Assembly: GCF_029309905.1 (NCBI RefSeq)
Contig: NZ_JARBJP010000004.1
Span: 124,001-188,000, forward strand
Direction of reading: 5' to 3'
Length of the DNA: 64,000 bases
DNA from: Brytella acorum
GTDB lineage: Bacteria; Pseudomonadota; Alphaproteobacteria; Acetobacterales; Acetobacteraceae
Position 1 is the stretch's first letter. Each line of letters opens with the position of its first letter. Shown piece by piece: positions 53,743 to 62,615 of this stretch. Position numbers and translations under genes: made by a program. The notes under the pieces were generated by a model. It saw only the letters and a program-made list of their open reading frames with translations. It made no database searches and was not told where the DNA came from.

Positions 53743-54932
53743 TCCGAAGCCCCTTTCATGGCGTCCGTCAATTTCTGAGCGGCGCGAGAAAGGCGCAGGC
53801 ATGCCTCGCGACATTCCTCGTTCGTGACGTTCAGGGGTGGGACCAGACGCAACACGTTGTCGCCTGCGGTGACACAGAGAAGCCCTTCGTGCAGCGCGGC
53901 GTTGAGCACTTCTCCGACGGGTGGCTTGCAGCGCAATCCCCATATCAGGCCGCGCCCCCGGGCCAGTTCGAAAATTTCCGGCCAGTCTTTGGCCAGCAGC
54001 GACAGCATCTCGCCGAATGCCGCTCCGGTCGTCTGCACATGCTCCAGGAAGCCCGGGGCCAGAATAGCGTCGATAACGGCGTTTCCGGCCGCGCAGGCCA
54101 GCGGGTTTCCACCAAATGTCGAACCGTGCGAGCCCGGCGTCATGTGAGACGCGACTTCTTCAGTAGCGAGGATGGCGCCCATCGGGAAACCACCGCCGAT
54201 GCCCTTGGCGACTGAAATGATATCGGGTTTGACGTCATACCATTCATGGGCAAAGAGCTTGCCCGTGCGTCCCATGCCTGTCTGGACCTCGTCAAAAGCC
54301 AACAGGAGACCGAATTCATCGCAGACCTGACGCAGGCCCCGGATAAAATGGGCATCAGCCTGCTTGATTCCGCTTTCTCCCTGGATGAGCTCGACCATGA
54401 CGCCGGCTGTTTCCGGTGTGATCGCCGCACGAAGCATGTTCAGATTGTTGAACGGCACATGGTCGAAGCCTGGAGCGGGCTCTCCAAAACCATCGAGATA
54501 GGCTGGATTGCCGGTGGCCGCGAGCATGGCGATCGTGCGGCCATGGAAGGCGCCGTCACAGCAGATGATGCGCGTCCGTTCCGAATGGCCCCGACGCGCC
54601 TGATCGCGGCGCATCATCTTGACCATGCCCTCATTGGCTTCCGCGCCGGAGTTGCAGAAGAAGACGCTGTCGGCGAAGGAATGCGCGACCAGCTTTTCCG
54701 CCAACGTTTCCGCTTGCGGAATATGATAGAGGTTCGAGACGTGAATGACGCGTGCGGCCTGCTCAGCGATGGCCGCGACCAGCCTGGGATGACCATGCCC
54801 CAGGGCGGACACCGCGATCCCGGCTCCGAAATCAAGAAATCGTCGCCCGTCCGCCGTGTAAAGCCAAGCGCCTTCGCCCCGCTCGAAAGCGAGGTCGGCA
54901 CGTTTGAACGTTGGCATCAGAGCGGAAATCAT
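53739..54932 (-). CDS. argD: Acetylornithine aminotransferase
   Basis: 397 residues from the ATG at 54932. PLP-binding Lys243 lies in VAKGIGGGFP; the cofactor phosphate region is FFCNSGAEANE; LLAFDEVQTGMGRTG is the aspartate motif. Class III aminotransferase of arginine (and lysine) synthesis. Operon argD-argF-hslO; its leader carries a strong hairpin (54980-55017). Confidence 0.95.
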   Translation of the reverse strand: MISALMPTFKRADLAFERGEGAWLYTADGRRFLDFGAGIAVSALGHGHPRLVAAIAEQAARVIHVSNLYHIPQAETLAEKLVAHSFADSVFFCNSGAEANEGMVKMMRRDQARRGHSERTRIICCDGAFHGRTIAMLAATGNPAYLDGFGEPAPGFDHVPFNNLNMLRAAITPETAGVMVELIQGESGIKQADAHFIRGLRQVCDEFGLLLAFDEVQTGMGRTGKLFAHEWYDVKPDIISVAKGIGGGFPMGAILATEEVASHMTPGSHGSTFGGNPLACAAGNAVIDAILAPGFLEHVQTTGAAFGEMLSLLAKDWPEIFELARGRGLIWGLRCKPPVGEVLNAALHEGLLCVTAGDNVLRLVPPLNVTNEECREACLRLSRAAQKLTDAMKGASE

Positions 54933-54979
54933 GGAGACGGTTTGCCTGGTTTGAAATTGCGAAGCACGAAACGACGACA

Positions 54980-55017
54980 CCCCGCCTCTGTCCGCCCAGT
55001 AAGGAGACAGGGCGGGG
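54980..55017. repeat. Strong hairpin upstream of argD
   Basis: CCCCGCC-T-CTGTC (54980-54992) pairs with GACAG-GGCGGGG (55006-55017), 12 pairs with one bulged T and a 13-nt loop. It lies between the upstream serine hydrolase gene and argD on the same strand. No U-run follows on the minus strand, so a leader structure or a Rho-type terminator are both possible. Confidence 0.45.
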
Positions 55018-55070
55018 CGCAAAGACGTTCCGCTACGCCATGATGCTCAATTTCATGTAAATCCGTCAAA

Positions 55071-56633
55071 TCATGGATGCGCGCGCTCATAAAAGAGATT
55101 GCGTGCAAGCCAGCATCCTACGGAAACGCCGCGGATATCACCCTGGTCGCCACGCGTGAAAGCAAGGGTCCATTGACCCGGCGGCGCGTGATCCAGAGCG
55201 CGCAGGCACGGCAGTTGCCACAAATCATCGGAAAGCGGTTGCAACTGTTCCATGCGACCGGCTCCCAGCATGCCCGAGAACGTCGCATAAAGCGTGCCGC
55301 CGGCGTTCACGATGTGAAGTGCGGCGTCCAGTTCACCGCATAGATATTCCCCCGCGATGTCGAGTTTTCCGATGGTTTTCTCGCGTTTTACCAAAGTCGT
55401 GACGCGGTTTTCGAGGGGGCGGGTCACCGTGAGCCGATCGCCGTCCAGAGCGATGCGGGTGCCATCCGTGCCAGCGTGCGTCGGGGAAACGGTGTCGAGA
55501 TATTCCGCGCCATAAGCGTAACGCAGGCGCATCGATCCTTCGGATGCGTCGACCTGCAGGGCCAGTCCGGTCTCTCGTTCGAAATAGAGTCCCGGCAGGC
55601 GGCTATCGACTTTGCCCGGATGAGGCGGAACTTCGATCGGAAGATCGAGCGTCGCAGCCACGAGATCGTGAACGGCATTCAGGGTGTTCGACATATGATT
55701 GAACAGGACGATCACGGATAGCCGCTCCGAAGCGATGTGTATCCGGTTGCTGCGCCAACCGCGCAACGCGCCCCCATGCCCTGTGGCGACGAGGCCGAAG
55801 GGCGTCGTGCGTGCGAGGCCGAACCCATATCGCGCGGGCGATCCGTTCGAAAATGCGACGGGAGCGCTCAGCCGGTTATACAGTCCATCCGGGTTGTGCC
55901 GGTCGCGATCGATCGCTTTTTCCCATGCGATCATGTCGTCGAGGCTGGCGCCGAGGCCGGCATCGCCGGTCCAGAGAACGTTGTTTTCCGCCGCGCGGAA
56001 GCCTGAACTTTCGGAACCTTCATAGCCGGTCGTTCCATCGGGCATGGATCGCGTGTCCGCGGCGAGAAAAGCATGCTCCATATCGAAAGGTTCGAAAACG
56101 TGCTGTCGGAGCAGATCCGCGAAGCTTCGGCCCGTGTGATCCTGCAGGATGTCGGAAAGGAGGCGGAAGTTCTGGTTGACGTAGGAATAGGCGCTGCCAG
56201 GCGCGAATTGCAGGCTTCTGGTGCCGCGTATGACGCGCCCCGCTTCCCTGTCTCCGAAGTGACCTTCCACCGGGCTGCCATGAAGCATGGCCACGGCCCA
56301 GTAATCACGCAGGCCGGACTGGTTGTGAGCGAGATGAAGGATGCCGGGCGCTCTTTCCTCGAGGTTCGGCAGTTTCGCGGCCACGGCTGTATCCAGGACC
56401 GTTGGATCGCGGAGCGCCTCCAGCAGCACGGCGCAGGTGAACTGCTTGGTGATGGAGCACATCCGGAAAAGGGTGGACGGTTTGAAGGGAATCGCGGCTT
56501 CCGCATTGGCGAAGCCCCAGGCATGTCGAGCTAGAACCTCTCCGTCCTTGACCACCGCTGCCGCACCGCCCGGACCGGGATAGCGTATGGGTAGGGAAGC
56601 AAGGGTTTCTTCCAGGCGGCTTATATTGGTCAT
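55071..56633 (-). CDS. D-aminopeptidase (DAP)-like serine hydrolase
   Basis: 520 residues from the ATG at 56633, the same length as Ochrobactrum D-aminopeptidase. The beta-lactamase-like domain has Ser60-x-x-Lys63 in MCSITKQFTCA, Tyr151-x-Asn153 in YSYVNQN and HGGALRGWR near 290; two C-terminal beta-barrel domains follow, as in that enzyme. It should release N-terminal D-amino acids from peptides or D-Ala amide; an esterase role is possible. No signal peptide, cytoplasmic. Confidence 0.78.
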   Translation of the reverse strand: MTNISRLEETLASLPIRYPGPGGAAAVVKDGEVLARHAWGFANAEAAIPFKPSTLFRMCSITKQFTCAVLLEALRDPTVLDTAVAAKLPNLEERAPGILHLAHNQSGLRDYWAVAMLHGSPVEGHFGDREAGRVIRGTRSLQFAPGSAYSYVNQNFRLLSDILQDHTGRSFADLLRQHVFEPFDMEHAFLAADTRSMPDGTTGYEGSESSGFRAAENNVLWTGDAGLGASLDDMIAWEKAIDRDRHNPDGLYNRLSAPVAFSNGSPARYGFGLARTTPFGLVATGHGGALRGWRSNRIHIASERLSVIVLFNHMSNTLNAVHDLVAATLDLPIEVPPHPGKVDSRLPGLYFERETGLALQVDASEGSMRLRYAYGAEYLDTVSPTHAGTDGTRIALDGDRLTVTRPLENRVTTLVKREKTIGKLDIAGEYLCGELDAALHIVNAGGTLYATFSGMLGAGRMEQLQPLSDDLWQLPCLRALDHAPPGQWTLAFTRGDQGDIRGVSVGCWLARNLFYERAHP

Positions 56634-56929
56634 GCTCGGTTCCATTGAGACGGGAAAGTGTTCGGCAAGAGGCTTGGAATTTACAGAAGATTTGGGATTT
56701 CACGTCTACTCTCTTCCTGTCGGCCATCCGGGCGGCTAAGAGGCGGCATGTCAAGGACGGGTGTGACGCCATGCCCACCGAGCGGGGGATTTCGAGGCCC
56801 GCCGGTTGTTCGGTCCTATGGTGCGGGTCAGGATGGAAGAGCGGTTCGGACACTGGGTCCGGCTGCGCGACATTGGTGTCCGGCGATGGTCATGCTTCCG
56901 CCACGAAAAGGTGTTTGATTGCTGTTGTA

Positions 56930-57574
56930 ATGGCAGAAAAGCGCGAAATGACGGCGCCAGTCGCGCCCGATGTGACGACATTGCGAGAGTTCGCTCTCAA
57001 TCATCTGGCCCGCTTCGCGACGACGGAGCAGGGGCTGGAACAGGTGCTCGTGCGCTACATGCGTCGCTGGGCGCGTCGCGCCGAAAAGGCTCATGTCGAA
57101 GGCGACGTCATCGAGCGCGTCGTTGCGTCTTCCGGCGCGGAAATCGCACAGGTCTGTCAGGATATCGTCCGGCTCGGCATCGTCGATGACGGGTCTTACG
57201 CCCGCTCGAGGGCGCGGGGCCTGACCCGAACGGGCCGATCGCGTCAGGCCGTGGCGGCGACGTTGATCCAGCGCGGAGTCGCAACGCCCGTTCTGTCCGA
57301 GGCGCTGGATGAAGTTCTCGGATCATCGGGCGATGAGGACGGGCGCAGGCATGAACTTGGCGCCGCACTCGTTATGGCGCGGAAACGCCGGCTCGGCCCC
57401 TTCTCACCACGCGAGAGTGACGAGGCGCCGGACGACGCGGCGGCCGGAGACGATACGCGCAAGGCCCTCGGGATCTTCGCCCGTCACGGTTTCAGCCGGG
57501 ATGTTGCTGAAACCGTGTTGTCCATGGATTTCGAAGAAGCGGAGGAGCGCGTGATTGCGATCAGGGGGCTATGA
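56930..57574 (+). CDS. recX: Regulatory protein RecX
   Basis: 214 residues. Three-helix repeats: LREFALNHLARFATTEQGLEQVLVRYMRRWA, then IVRLGIVDDGSYARSRARGLTRTGRSRQAVAATLIQRGV, and KALGIFARHGFSRDVAETVLSM. The 'GSYARS...GRSR' core is characteristic. RecX caps RecA filaments. The ATG at 56930 is chosen; an ATG at 56948 is also possible. Overlaps the next gene by 4 nt. Confidence 0.82.
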   Translation: MAEKREMTAPVAPDVTTLREFALNHLARFATTEQGLEQVLVRYMRRWARRAEKAHVEGDVIERVVASSGAEIAQVCQDIVRLGIVDDGSYARSRARGLTRTGRSRQAVAATLIQRGVATPVLSEALDEVLGSSGDEDGRRHELGAALVMARKRRLGPFSPRESDEAPDDAAAGDDTRKALGIFARHGFSRDVAETVLSMDFEEAEERVIAIRGL

Positions 57575-58110
57575 TGTTGCCCGTACGCATGGCGATCGGT
57601 CTCCGATGCGTCGCGGGAGGGGGAATCGGCCTTCTTCTCGTGGCCTGCGGTGGGCCGTCACGTTATGAATACAGTCGCTCGGCGTTTAACGGTCGGCTGC
57701 AATGCGCTCCGTATGCTCGGGCCAGAACCGGCCTTCAACTCCATGGCAGCGCGGCGAGCTGGTGGCCGCAGGCGGCGGGCAGATATCGACGCACCAGCCA
57801 GCCTGAAACGGGAGATGTGCTGGTTTTCCGGGCTTCGGGACGTTTGCCTAGCGGGCATGTGTCGATCGTCCGCAAGCTGGTCAGTTCGAGGGAAATTCTG
57901 GTCGAGCACGCGAACTGGGAACCGGGACGCATTGATCGCGCAGCACCCGTCGTCGATGTTTCAACCGCCAATGACTGGTCGCTGGTGAGAGTGTACTGGG
58001 CGCCGATACACCATCTCGGCGCGCGTTCCTATGCGGCTTATGGCTTCATCGTTCCCGGAGCCCTTGATTCGATCGCGAGCTTGCAAGTTCCCGCGGGCCG
58101 CGCCATGTGA
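57571..58110 (+). CDS. CHAP-domain lipoprotein
   Basis: 179 residues. A signal with lipobox-like LLLVACG; then LQCAPYARARTGLQLHG with the catalytic Cys of the CHAP fold, QPETGDVLVFRASGRLPSGHVSIVRKLV with the His, and ILVEHANWEPG with the third residue. CHAP enzymes are amidases of peptidoglycan cross-bridges; here it is a probable periplasmic cell-wall hydrolase. Overlaps recX by 4 nt. Confidence 0.78.
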   Translation: MMLPVRMAIGLRCVAGGGIGLLLVACGGPSRYEYSRSAFNGRLQCAPYARARTGLQLHGSAASWWPQAAGRYRRTSQPETGDVLVFRASGRLPSGHVSIVRKLVSSREILVEHANWEPGRIDRAAPVVDVSTANDWSLVRVYWAPIHHLGARSYAAYGFIVPGALDSIASLQVPAGRAM

Positions 58111-58161
58111 GATAAAGATTACGGGTCCCGTCGAGCGGTTCCCGTCGGAAGGAGTTTGATT

Positions 58162-58419
58162 ATGGGTAGCATGAGTCCTCTTCACTGGCTCGTTGTGCTT
58201 GCCGTCGTGCTGGTCCTCTTCGGCGGTGGCAGCAAGATCAGCGGGCTGATGGGCGATTTCGCCAAGGGTATCAAATCGTTCAAGAAGAACATGGCGGAAG
58301 ACGAGTCGCTGGAGCACAGCAATACGTCCGCGCCGAACGGCCAGATCCAGTCTCCCGGCTATCAGCAGGCCAATTATACAGCGCCGAACACCACGCCGAC
58401 CGGCACGCCGCGTTCTTAA
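58162..58419 (+). CDS. tatA: Sec-independent protein translocase subunit TatA
   Basis: 85 residues from the ATG at 58162, with GGAAGGAG as ribosome binding site. One N-terminal membrane helix ([19 protein letters not shown]), the [22 protein letters not shown] amphipathic helix and a polar tail, as in TatA. It forms the pore for folded twin-arginine substrates. tatB and tatC are not next to it here. Confidence 0.88.
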   Translation: MGSMSPLHWLVVLAVVLVLFGGGSKISGLMGDFAKGIKSFKKNMAEDESLEHSNTSAPNGQIQSPGYQQANYTAPNTTPTGTPRS

Positions 58420-58432
58420 AGACGGTCCTGAC

Positions 58433-59047
58433 ATGACGGAGATGGACGCGGCATGGGACGATGCCGCCAGCGAGATCGTGCGCGCGGGCCAGAGAATGGA
58501 TCAACGCGGCTGGGTGCCCGCGACCGCAGGAAACATCAGCCGCCGTCTGGCTGACGGGCGTATCGCGATCACGCGTTCGGGGGGCCACAAGGGCTTCCTG
58601 ACGTCGGCGGACGTGATCGAGGTGGATATCGATGGCCGTCCGCGGGTCGAAGGCCAGCGTTCCAGCGCGGAGACGCTTCTGCACACGCAGCTTTATGCGG
58701 CGGACCCGGCGATCGGAGCCGTTCTCCACGGTCATTCGGTGGCCGGGACCGTGCTGTCGATGGTCGTGCGCGATGCCGCGATCCCTCTTTCCGGATATGA
58801 AGTTCTGAAAGTGTTCGAGGGTCAGGTCACGCACGACACCACGGTCGAGGTGCCGCTCTTTGAAAACGATCAGGACATCGCCCGACTGGCGACGGTCGTC
58901 GCGCCCCATCTTGGCCGCATGCCTGCCGGTTACCTGATCCGCGGACACGGGGTGTATGTCTGGGGCGCGGACATGGCGACGGCTCTCGCCCGGCTGGAAG
59001 GGCTGGAGTTTCTCCTCGCATGCACGCTTGAAAGGTCGAAGCTATGA
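58433..59047 (+). CDS. mtnB: Methylthioribulose-1-phosphate dehydratase
   Basis: 204 residues, class II aldolase fold. ATAGNISRRLADGRIAITRSGGHKGFL and VLHGHSVAGTVLS with its zinc-binding His pair are typical, as is YLIRGHGVYVWG near the end. It dehydrates methylthioribulose-1-phosphate in methionine salvage. Overlaps mtnD by 4 nt. Confidence 0.88.
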   Translation: MTEMDAAWDDAASEIVRAGQRMDQRGWVPATAGNISRRLADGRIAITRSGGHKGFLTSADVIEVDIDGRPRVEGQRSSAETLLHTQLYAADPAIGAVLHGHSVAGTVLSMVVRDAAIPLSGYEVLKVFEGQVTHDTTVEVPLFENDQDIARLATVVAPHLGRMPAGYLIRGHGVYVWGADMATALARLEGLEFLLACTLERSKL

Positions 59048-59589
59048 GCCGCCTGACCGTCTATCGCGATGACGCGCCCGACCAGCCCGTTCTCGAAACT
59101 GCGGATGCGGCACAGATCGCGGGAGCGCTCCGGCCCCTGGGCGTGCGTTTCGAACGGTGGAATGCCCCGGTCGTGCCGCCACGGGATGCGGACGCGGAAA
59201 CGGTCCTTGAGGCCTATCGTCCCTATCTTGACGGTTTGATGGGAGAGACGGGTGCCGGGTCCGCCGATGTCGTGCGGATCAACGCGCAGACCCCCAATCT
59301 CCAGGCGTTGCGCGACAAGTTCCTGTGCGAGCACGTCCACAGCGAAGACGAAGTCCGTTTCTTCGTGCATGGACAGGGCGCGTTTGTGCTGCATGTGAAG
59401 GATCACGTGTATTCCGTGCTGTGCGCGCAGGGCGATCTCATATCCGTGCCTGCCGGAATTCCACACTGGTTCGATGCCGGGCTTTCCCCCGACGTCGTCG
59501 CCCTGCGTGTTTTTACCGATAAAACGGGCTGGATCGCCGATTATACCGGTGATGACATCGCCGCCCGATTTTCCACCGAACTCGCATAG
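59044..59589 (+). CDS. mtnD: Acireductone dioxygenase
   Basis: 181 residues, cupin fold. EHVHSEDEVRFFVHGQGAFVLHV carries the metal-binding His/His/Glu and PAGIPHWFDAG the final His. With Fe it forms the 2-keto acid precursor of methionine. Between mtnB and mtnC with a 4-nt overlap upstream. Confidence 0.9.
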   Translation: MSRLTVYRDDAPDQPVLETADAAQIAGALRPLGVRFERWNAPVVPPRDADAETVLEAYRPYLDGLMGETGAGSADVVRINAQTPNLQALRDKFLCEHVHSEDEVRFFVHGQGAFVLHVKDHVYSVLCAQGDLISVPAGIPHWFDAGLSPDVVALRVFTDKTGWIADYTGDDIAARFSTELA

Positions 59590-59600
59590 GTTCTGACGTT

Positions 59601-60293
59601 ATGACCGCCATCCGACTGGCTCTTCTCGATATCGAGGGAACGACCCTTCCGGTCAGTTTCGTTCATGACGTCCTTTTCCCTTACGCGGCCGAGGCTCTTC
59701 CCGGCCTTCTGGACACACGCGAAGAGGATCCGAAGGTGAATGTCGCCCTCGAGGATATCGAGCGTGAATTTCCCGGCTCATCGCCTCTGGATGTTTTGCG
59801 CGAATGGATGGCGAAAGATGTCAAGGCTGCTCCGCTCAAGACCCTTCAGGGCCTCGCATGGGACGGCGGCTTTCGCGACGGCACGCTTCACGCCAAGCTT
59901 TATCCCGACGTCGCGCCGGTTCTGAAAGCCTGGCACGATGCGGGACTGCGGCTGGCGGTCTATTCTTCCGGCTCCGCGAGCGCCCAGCGCCTGCTTTACG
60001 GCTACACGACGGAAGGCGACATGACACCGCTCTTCGAGGCGTTTTATGATCTCGATATCGGGAGCAAGAAGGTCGCGGAAAGTTATGCCGAGATCGCGGG
60101 ACGCGCTGGCGTGATCGCAGGGGAAATTCTCTTTCTGTCCGATATCGCAGCCGAGCTGGAGGCCGCGCGTGACGCCGGGTACCAGATCTGCCAGCTGGTG
60201 CGCCCGCAGGACGGAACCCAACCCGCCGCCGACATGCCCCATGCCGCCGATCTGCATGAAGTCTCGTCCCTGTTCGGCCTGACAGGCGCGTGA
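59601..60293 (+). CDS. mtnC: Enolase-phosphatase E1
   Basis: 230 residues, HAD fold. The nucleophile motif is LLDIEGTTLPVSFVHDVLFPYA; YSSGSASAQRLLYGYT gives motif II, and EILFLSDIAAELEAARDAG motif IV. It converts the 2,3-diketo phosphate to acireductone. The start is 11 nt after mtnD; the end overlaps ribF by 4 nt. mtnA and mtnK are not in the window. Confidence 0.92.
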   Translation: MTAIRLALLDIEGTTLPVSFVHDVLFPYAAEALPGLLDTREEDPKVNVALEDIEREFPGSSPLDVLREWMAKDVKAAPLKTLQGLAWDGGFRDGTLHAKLYPDVAPVLKAWHDAGLRLAVYSSGSASAQRLLYGYTTEGDMTPLFEAFYDLDIGSKKVAESYAEIAGRAGVIAGEILFLSDIAAELEAARDAGYQICQLVRPQDGTQPAADMPHAADLHEVSSLFGLTGA

Positions 60294-61222
60294 TGCTCCA
60301 CACGGACTGGCGGGATATCCCCTCGAACGCGCGCGGCACGGCAGCCGCGCTCGGCAATTTCGACGGCGTTCATCGCGGCCATGTCCACCTGCTGCATGCG
60401 CTGCACGCCGCGCGACCGGACTGTCCGCTGGGAGCCATGACATTCGAGCCTCATCCGCGCGAATTCTTCCGTCCCCAGGACCCGCCCATCCGCCTCACAT
60501 TGCCCCCCATGAAAGCCCGATATCTGACGGAGCATGGCGTTCGGCACATCTTCCAGCTTGGCTTTGACAAGGCTTTCTCGCTGTTGACCCCGGAGGCCTT
60601 CATCGAGGAGGTTCTTATCGACGGTCTGGGCGTGAAGCATGTGGCCTGTGGGCCTGACTTCGCTTTCGGCCATCGGCGCACGGGCGGAATCGCCTTCCTC
60701 GAACGCGCGCTGGAACGTCATGACGTGGGCCTCACGGTGGTGCCTCCGTTGTCCGACACGAGCGGTCCTTTCTCATCGAGTCGTATCCGTCGGCTCCTGC
60801 AGGATGGATATACCGAGCGCGCCCGCGCCGAACTGGGACGCCCCTGGGTGATCGTCGGCACGGTGGCGCACGGCGACAAGCGGGGGCGGCTTCTGGGATT
60901 CCCGACGGCCAATGTGCCGCTTGGCCGCCATGTCGAGCCCGCGCGCGGCGTCTATGCCGTAACGGTCGCTATGCCCGATGGCAGGACGCGCCAAGGCGTC
61001 GCCAATGTGGGGCGTCGCCCGACGGTCAATGACGGGCCGGAAAGCCGCGTCGAAGTCCATATTTTCGATTTCGACGGTGATTTGTATGGCCAGGAACTCG
61101 AGGTCGCCCTGCATGTCATGCTGCGCGAAGAGCGCCGTTTCAGCGGTCTTGATGCTCTGAAAGCGCAGATCGCGGTCGATGCGGCGCAGGCCCGCGAAAT
61201 CCTCGATCAGCGGCTCGACTGA
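60290..61222 (+). CDS. ribF: Bifunctional riboflavin kinase / FAD synthetase
   Basis: 310 residues, GTG start overlapping mtnC (an ATG at 60293 follows at once). The N-terminal adenylyltransferase half has GNFDGVHRGHVHL and SSSRIRRLLQDG; the C-terminal kinase half has GRLLGFPTANVPLGR and the YAVTV...GVANVGRRPTV strand. It makes FMN and FAD from riboflavin. No riboswitch is seen; it sits behind the methionine-salvage genes. Confidence 0.92.
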   Translation: MMLHTDWRDIPSNARGTAAALGNFDGVHRGHVHLLHALHAARPDCPLGAMTFEPHPREFFRPQDPPIRLTLPPMKARYLTEHGVRHIFQLGFDKAFSLLTPEAFIEEVLIDGLGVKHVACGPDFAFGHRRTGGIAFLERALERHDVGLTVVPPLSDTSGPFSSSRIRRLLQDGYTERARAELGRPWVIVGTVAHGDKRGRLLGFPTANVPLGRHVEPARGVYAVTVAMPDGRTRQGVANVGRRPTVNDGPESRVEVHIFDFDGDLYGQELEVALHVMLREERRFSGLDALKAQIAVDAAQAREILDQRLD

Positions 61223-61234
61223 CAGCGTCCCCGT

Positions 61235-62017
61235 TCAGGGAGATCCAGCGGTTCCGGCACCTAACCGGAAGTGCACCGGCAGGCGGAGCTGACTCGCGGC
61301 ACCGGTTGCATTGGTACAGCGCGCCTCGTGCGCCGCGGCGACGGCGACGTCATCGAGATCGTCATATCCGCTGCTCTGCTCCAGTCGGACCGCCGTGACC
61401 GCGCCGCCCGGCGCGACCGTCAGGAGCACGACAGCGGCTCCCGTTTCCCGCATGACGCGCGCGCTCGCGGGATAAGCCGGAGTCATCGCTCTGCAACCAG
61501 GCGCCTGAGATGCGGGCGCGGCGGGCATGGAAGACGCCGTCCGGGGCTGCGACGCTGGAGCGGTCCCGGCGCCCGGTCTCCCACGGGCGGCACTGTCCTG
61601 AGGCGCCGCTCCGGTGGCGCCGGGCAGGGCGGCAGGTCGATGCGGGGAGGACGACGCGGAGACCGGAGGGCGGGCGACGGGCAGGTGTTCCGGCACCGGT
61701 AGGGAGAGTTCCTCCGGTTCCGCTGGCAATGGCTGAGGGGCCGTCGTCATTTCTGACGGCGCTTCCAGAGGGATCTCGGACGGCGGCGGCTGAAGCGCGG
61801 GTTTCGCTGGCGGGGTAAAGACCATCTCCACAGCGACATCGCGCACCTGGTGGCGCTTCGAATGAGCCGTCAACGTCCAGAGAAGCGTCAGATGCACCAG
61901 AAGCGCCACGACGATTCCCGCCCCGAGAAACCCAAGGCCGTCCTTTGGATTGTCTCGCGAGAGCGCCTGAGACGCATCCGTGCCGTGAACGCGGAGGGGG
62001 CTGTCTTCCGGTATCAT
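61235..62017 (-). CDS. tonB: TonB energy-transducer protein
   Basis: 260 residues: an N-terminal membrane anchor (LGFLGAGIVVALLVHLTLLWTL), a Pro/Ala/Ser-rich spacer typical of TonB, and a C-terminal domain with YPASARVMRETGAAVVLLTVAPGGAVTAVRL and SGYDDLDDVAVAA. It carries energy from ExbBD to outer-membrane receptors. It is divergent from a DUF2946-like gene and the copper receptor, so probably serves that receptor. exbBD are not in the window. Confidence 0.85.
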   Translation of the reverse strand: MIPEDSPLRVHGTDASQALSRDNPKDGLGFLGAGIVVALLVHLTLLWTLTAHSKRHQVRDVAVEMVFTPPAKPALQPPPSEIPLEAPSEMTTAPQPLPAEPEELSLPVPEHLPVARPPVSASSSPHRPAALPGATGAAPQDSAARGRPGAGTAPASQPRTASSMPAAPASQAPGCRAMTPAYPASARVMRETGAAVVLLTVAPGGAVTAVRLEQSSGYDDLDDVAVAAAHEARCTNATGAASQLRLPVHFRLGAGTAGSP

Positions 62018-62082
62018 GGCCGGTAGCTATGTGCCCCTCGCGCGGATTTGACAATGACGGAGTGTGGGAGGACAACGCAGCC

Positions 62083-62556
62083 ATGTCCTGTCGGCGCGCC
62101 ATGATGGATCTGTCGCGACCCTCCCAATGGTGGGTGATGCTGGCGCTGGTCTCCCTGATCGGCCAGCTCGTCGTCATGGGAGCAGGCCGACCGGGCGAGA
62201 TGCCACGGGCCACGATCGAACGCCTGATCGGGCAGAGGATCGTCCCGGCCTCCGCCGTCATGCCCGATTGCGGCATGCCCGGCATGGGGCATGTCACGGC
62301 GCGTTCCGGAACCGCCGACAAATCCGACAAGCCCGGTCATGACGCAGACGCGCCGTGCTTCCTGTGCCCGCTTCTGACGCTGGCTCCCGCGATCTTTCAG
62401 GTCATGCCCAGCCTTCCGCGGCCCCGGAGCATCATCCTGCGACGGGCCTGGGCCGGACTGCGCGCGCGCGCTCCGCCCGCGGCCACGCGTCGCAATGCCC
62501 TGCCTCGCGGGCCTCCAGTGTCTCTTCGTGAGCAGCGATTCATCATCGCTGCCTGA
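62083..62556 (+). CDS. DUF2946-like protein
   Basis: 157 residues from the ATG at 62083 (an ATG at 62101 is also in frame). One N-terminal membrane helix (WWVMLALVSLIGQLVVMG), PDCGMPGMGH in the middle, a Cys pair CFLCPLL and the C-terminal ALPRGPPVSL, the last two typical of the DUF2946 family found beside copper receptors. A perfect -35 element TTGACA lies at 62048-62053. It may bind Cu with Met/Cys/His; that is an inference. Confidence 0.72.
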   Translation: MSCRRAMMDLSRPSQWWVMLALVSLIGQLVVMGAGRPGEMPRATIERLIGQRIVPASAVMPDCGMPGMGHVTARSGTADKSDKPGHDADAPCFLCPLLTLAPAIFQVMPSLPRPRSIILRRAWAGLRARAPPAATRRNALPRGPPVSLREQRFIIAA

Positions 62557-62615
62557 GCACCGATAAGCCTGCGTTCGCGCATGGCTGCCGTGGTTACTCC
62601 GAAGAGAACGATCTC

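Noticed and set aside
60290-61222. FMN riboswitch for ribF
   Set aside because: ribF overlaps mtnC directly and has no leader that could hold one.
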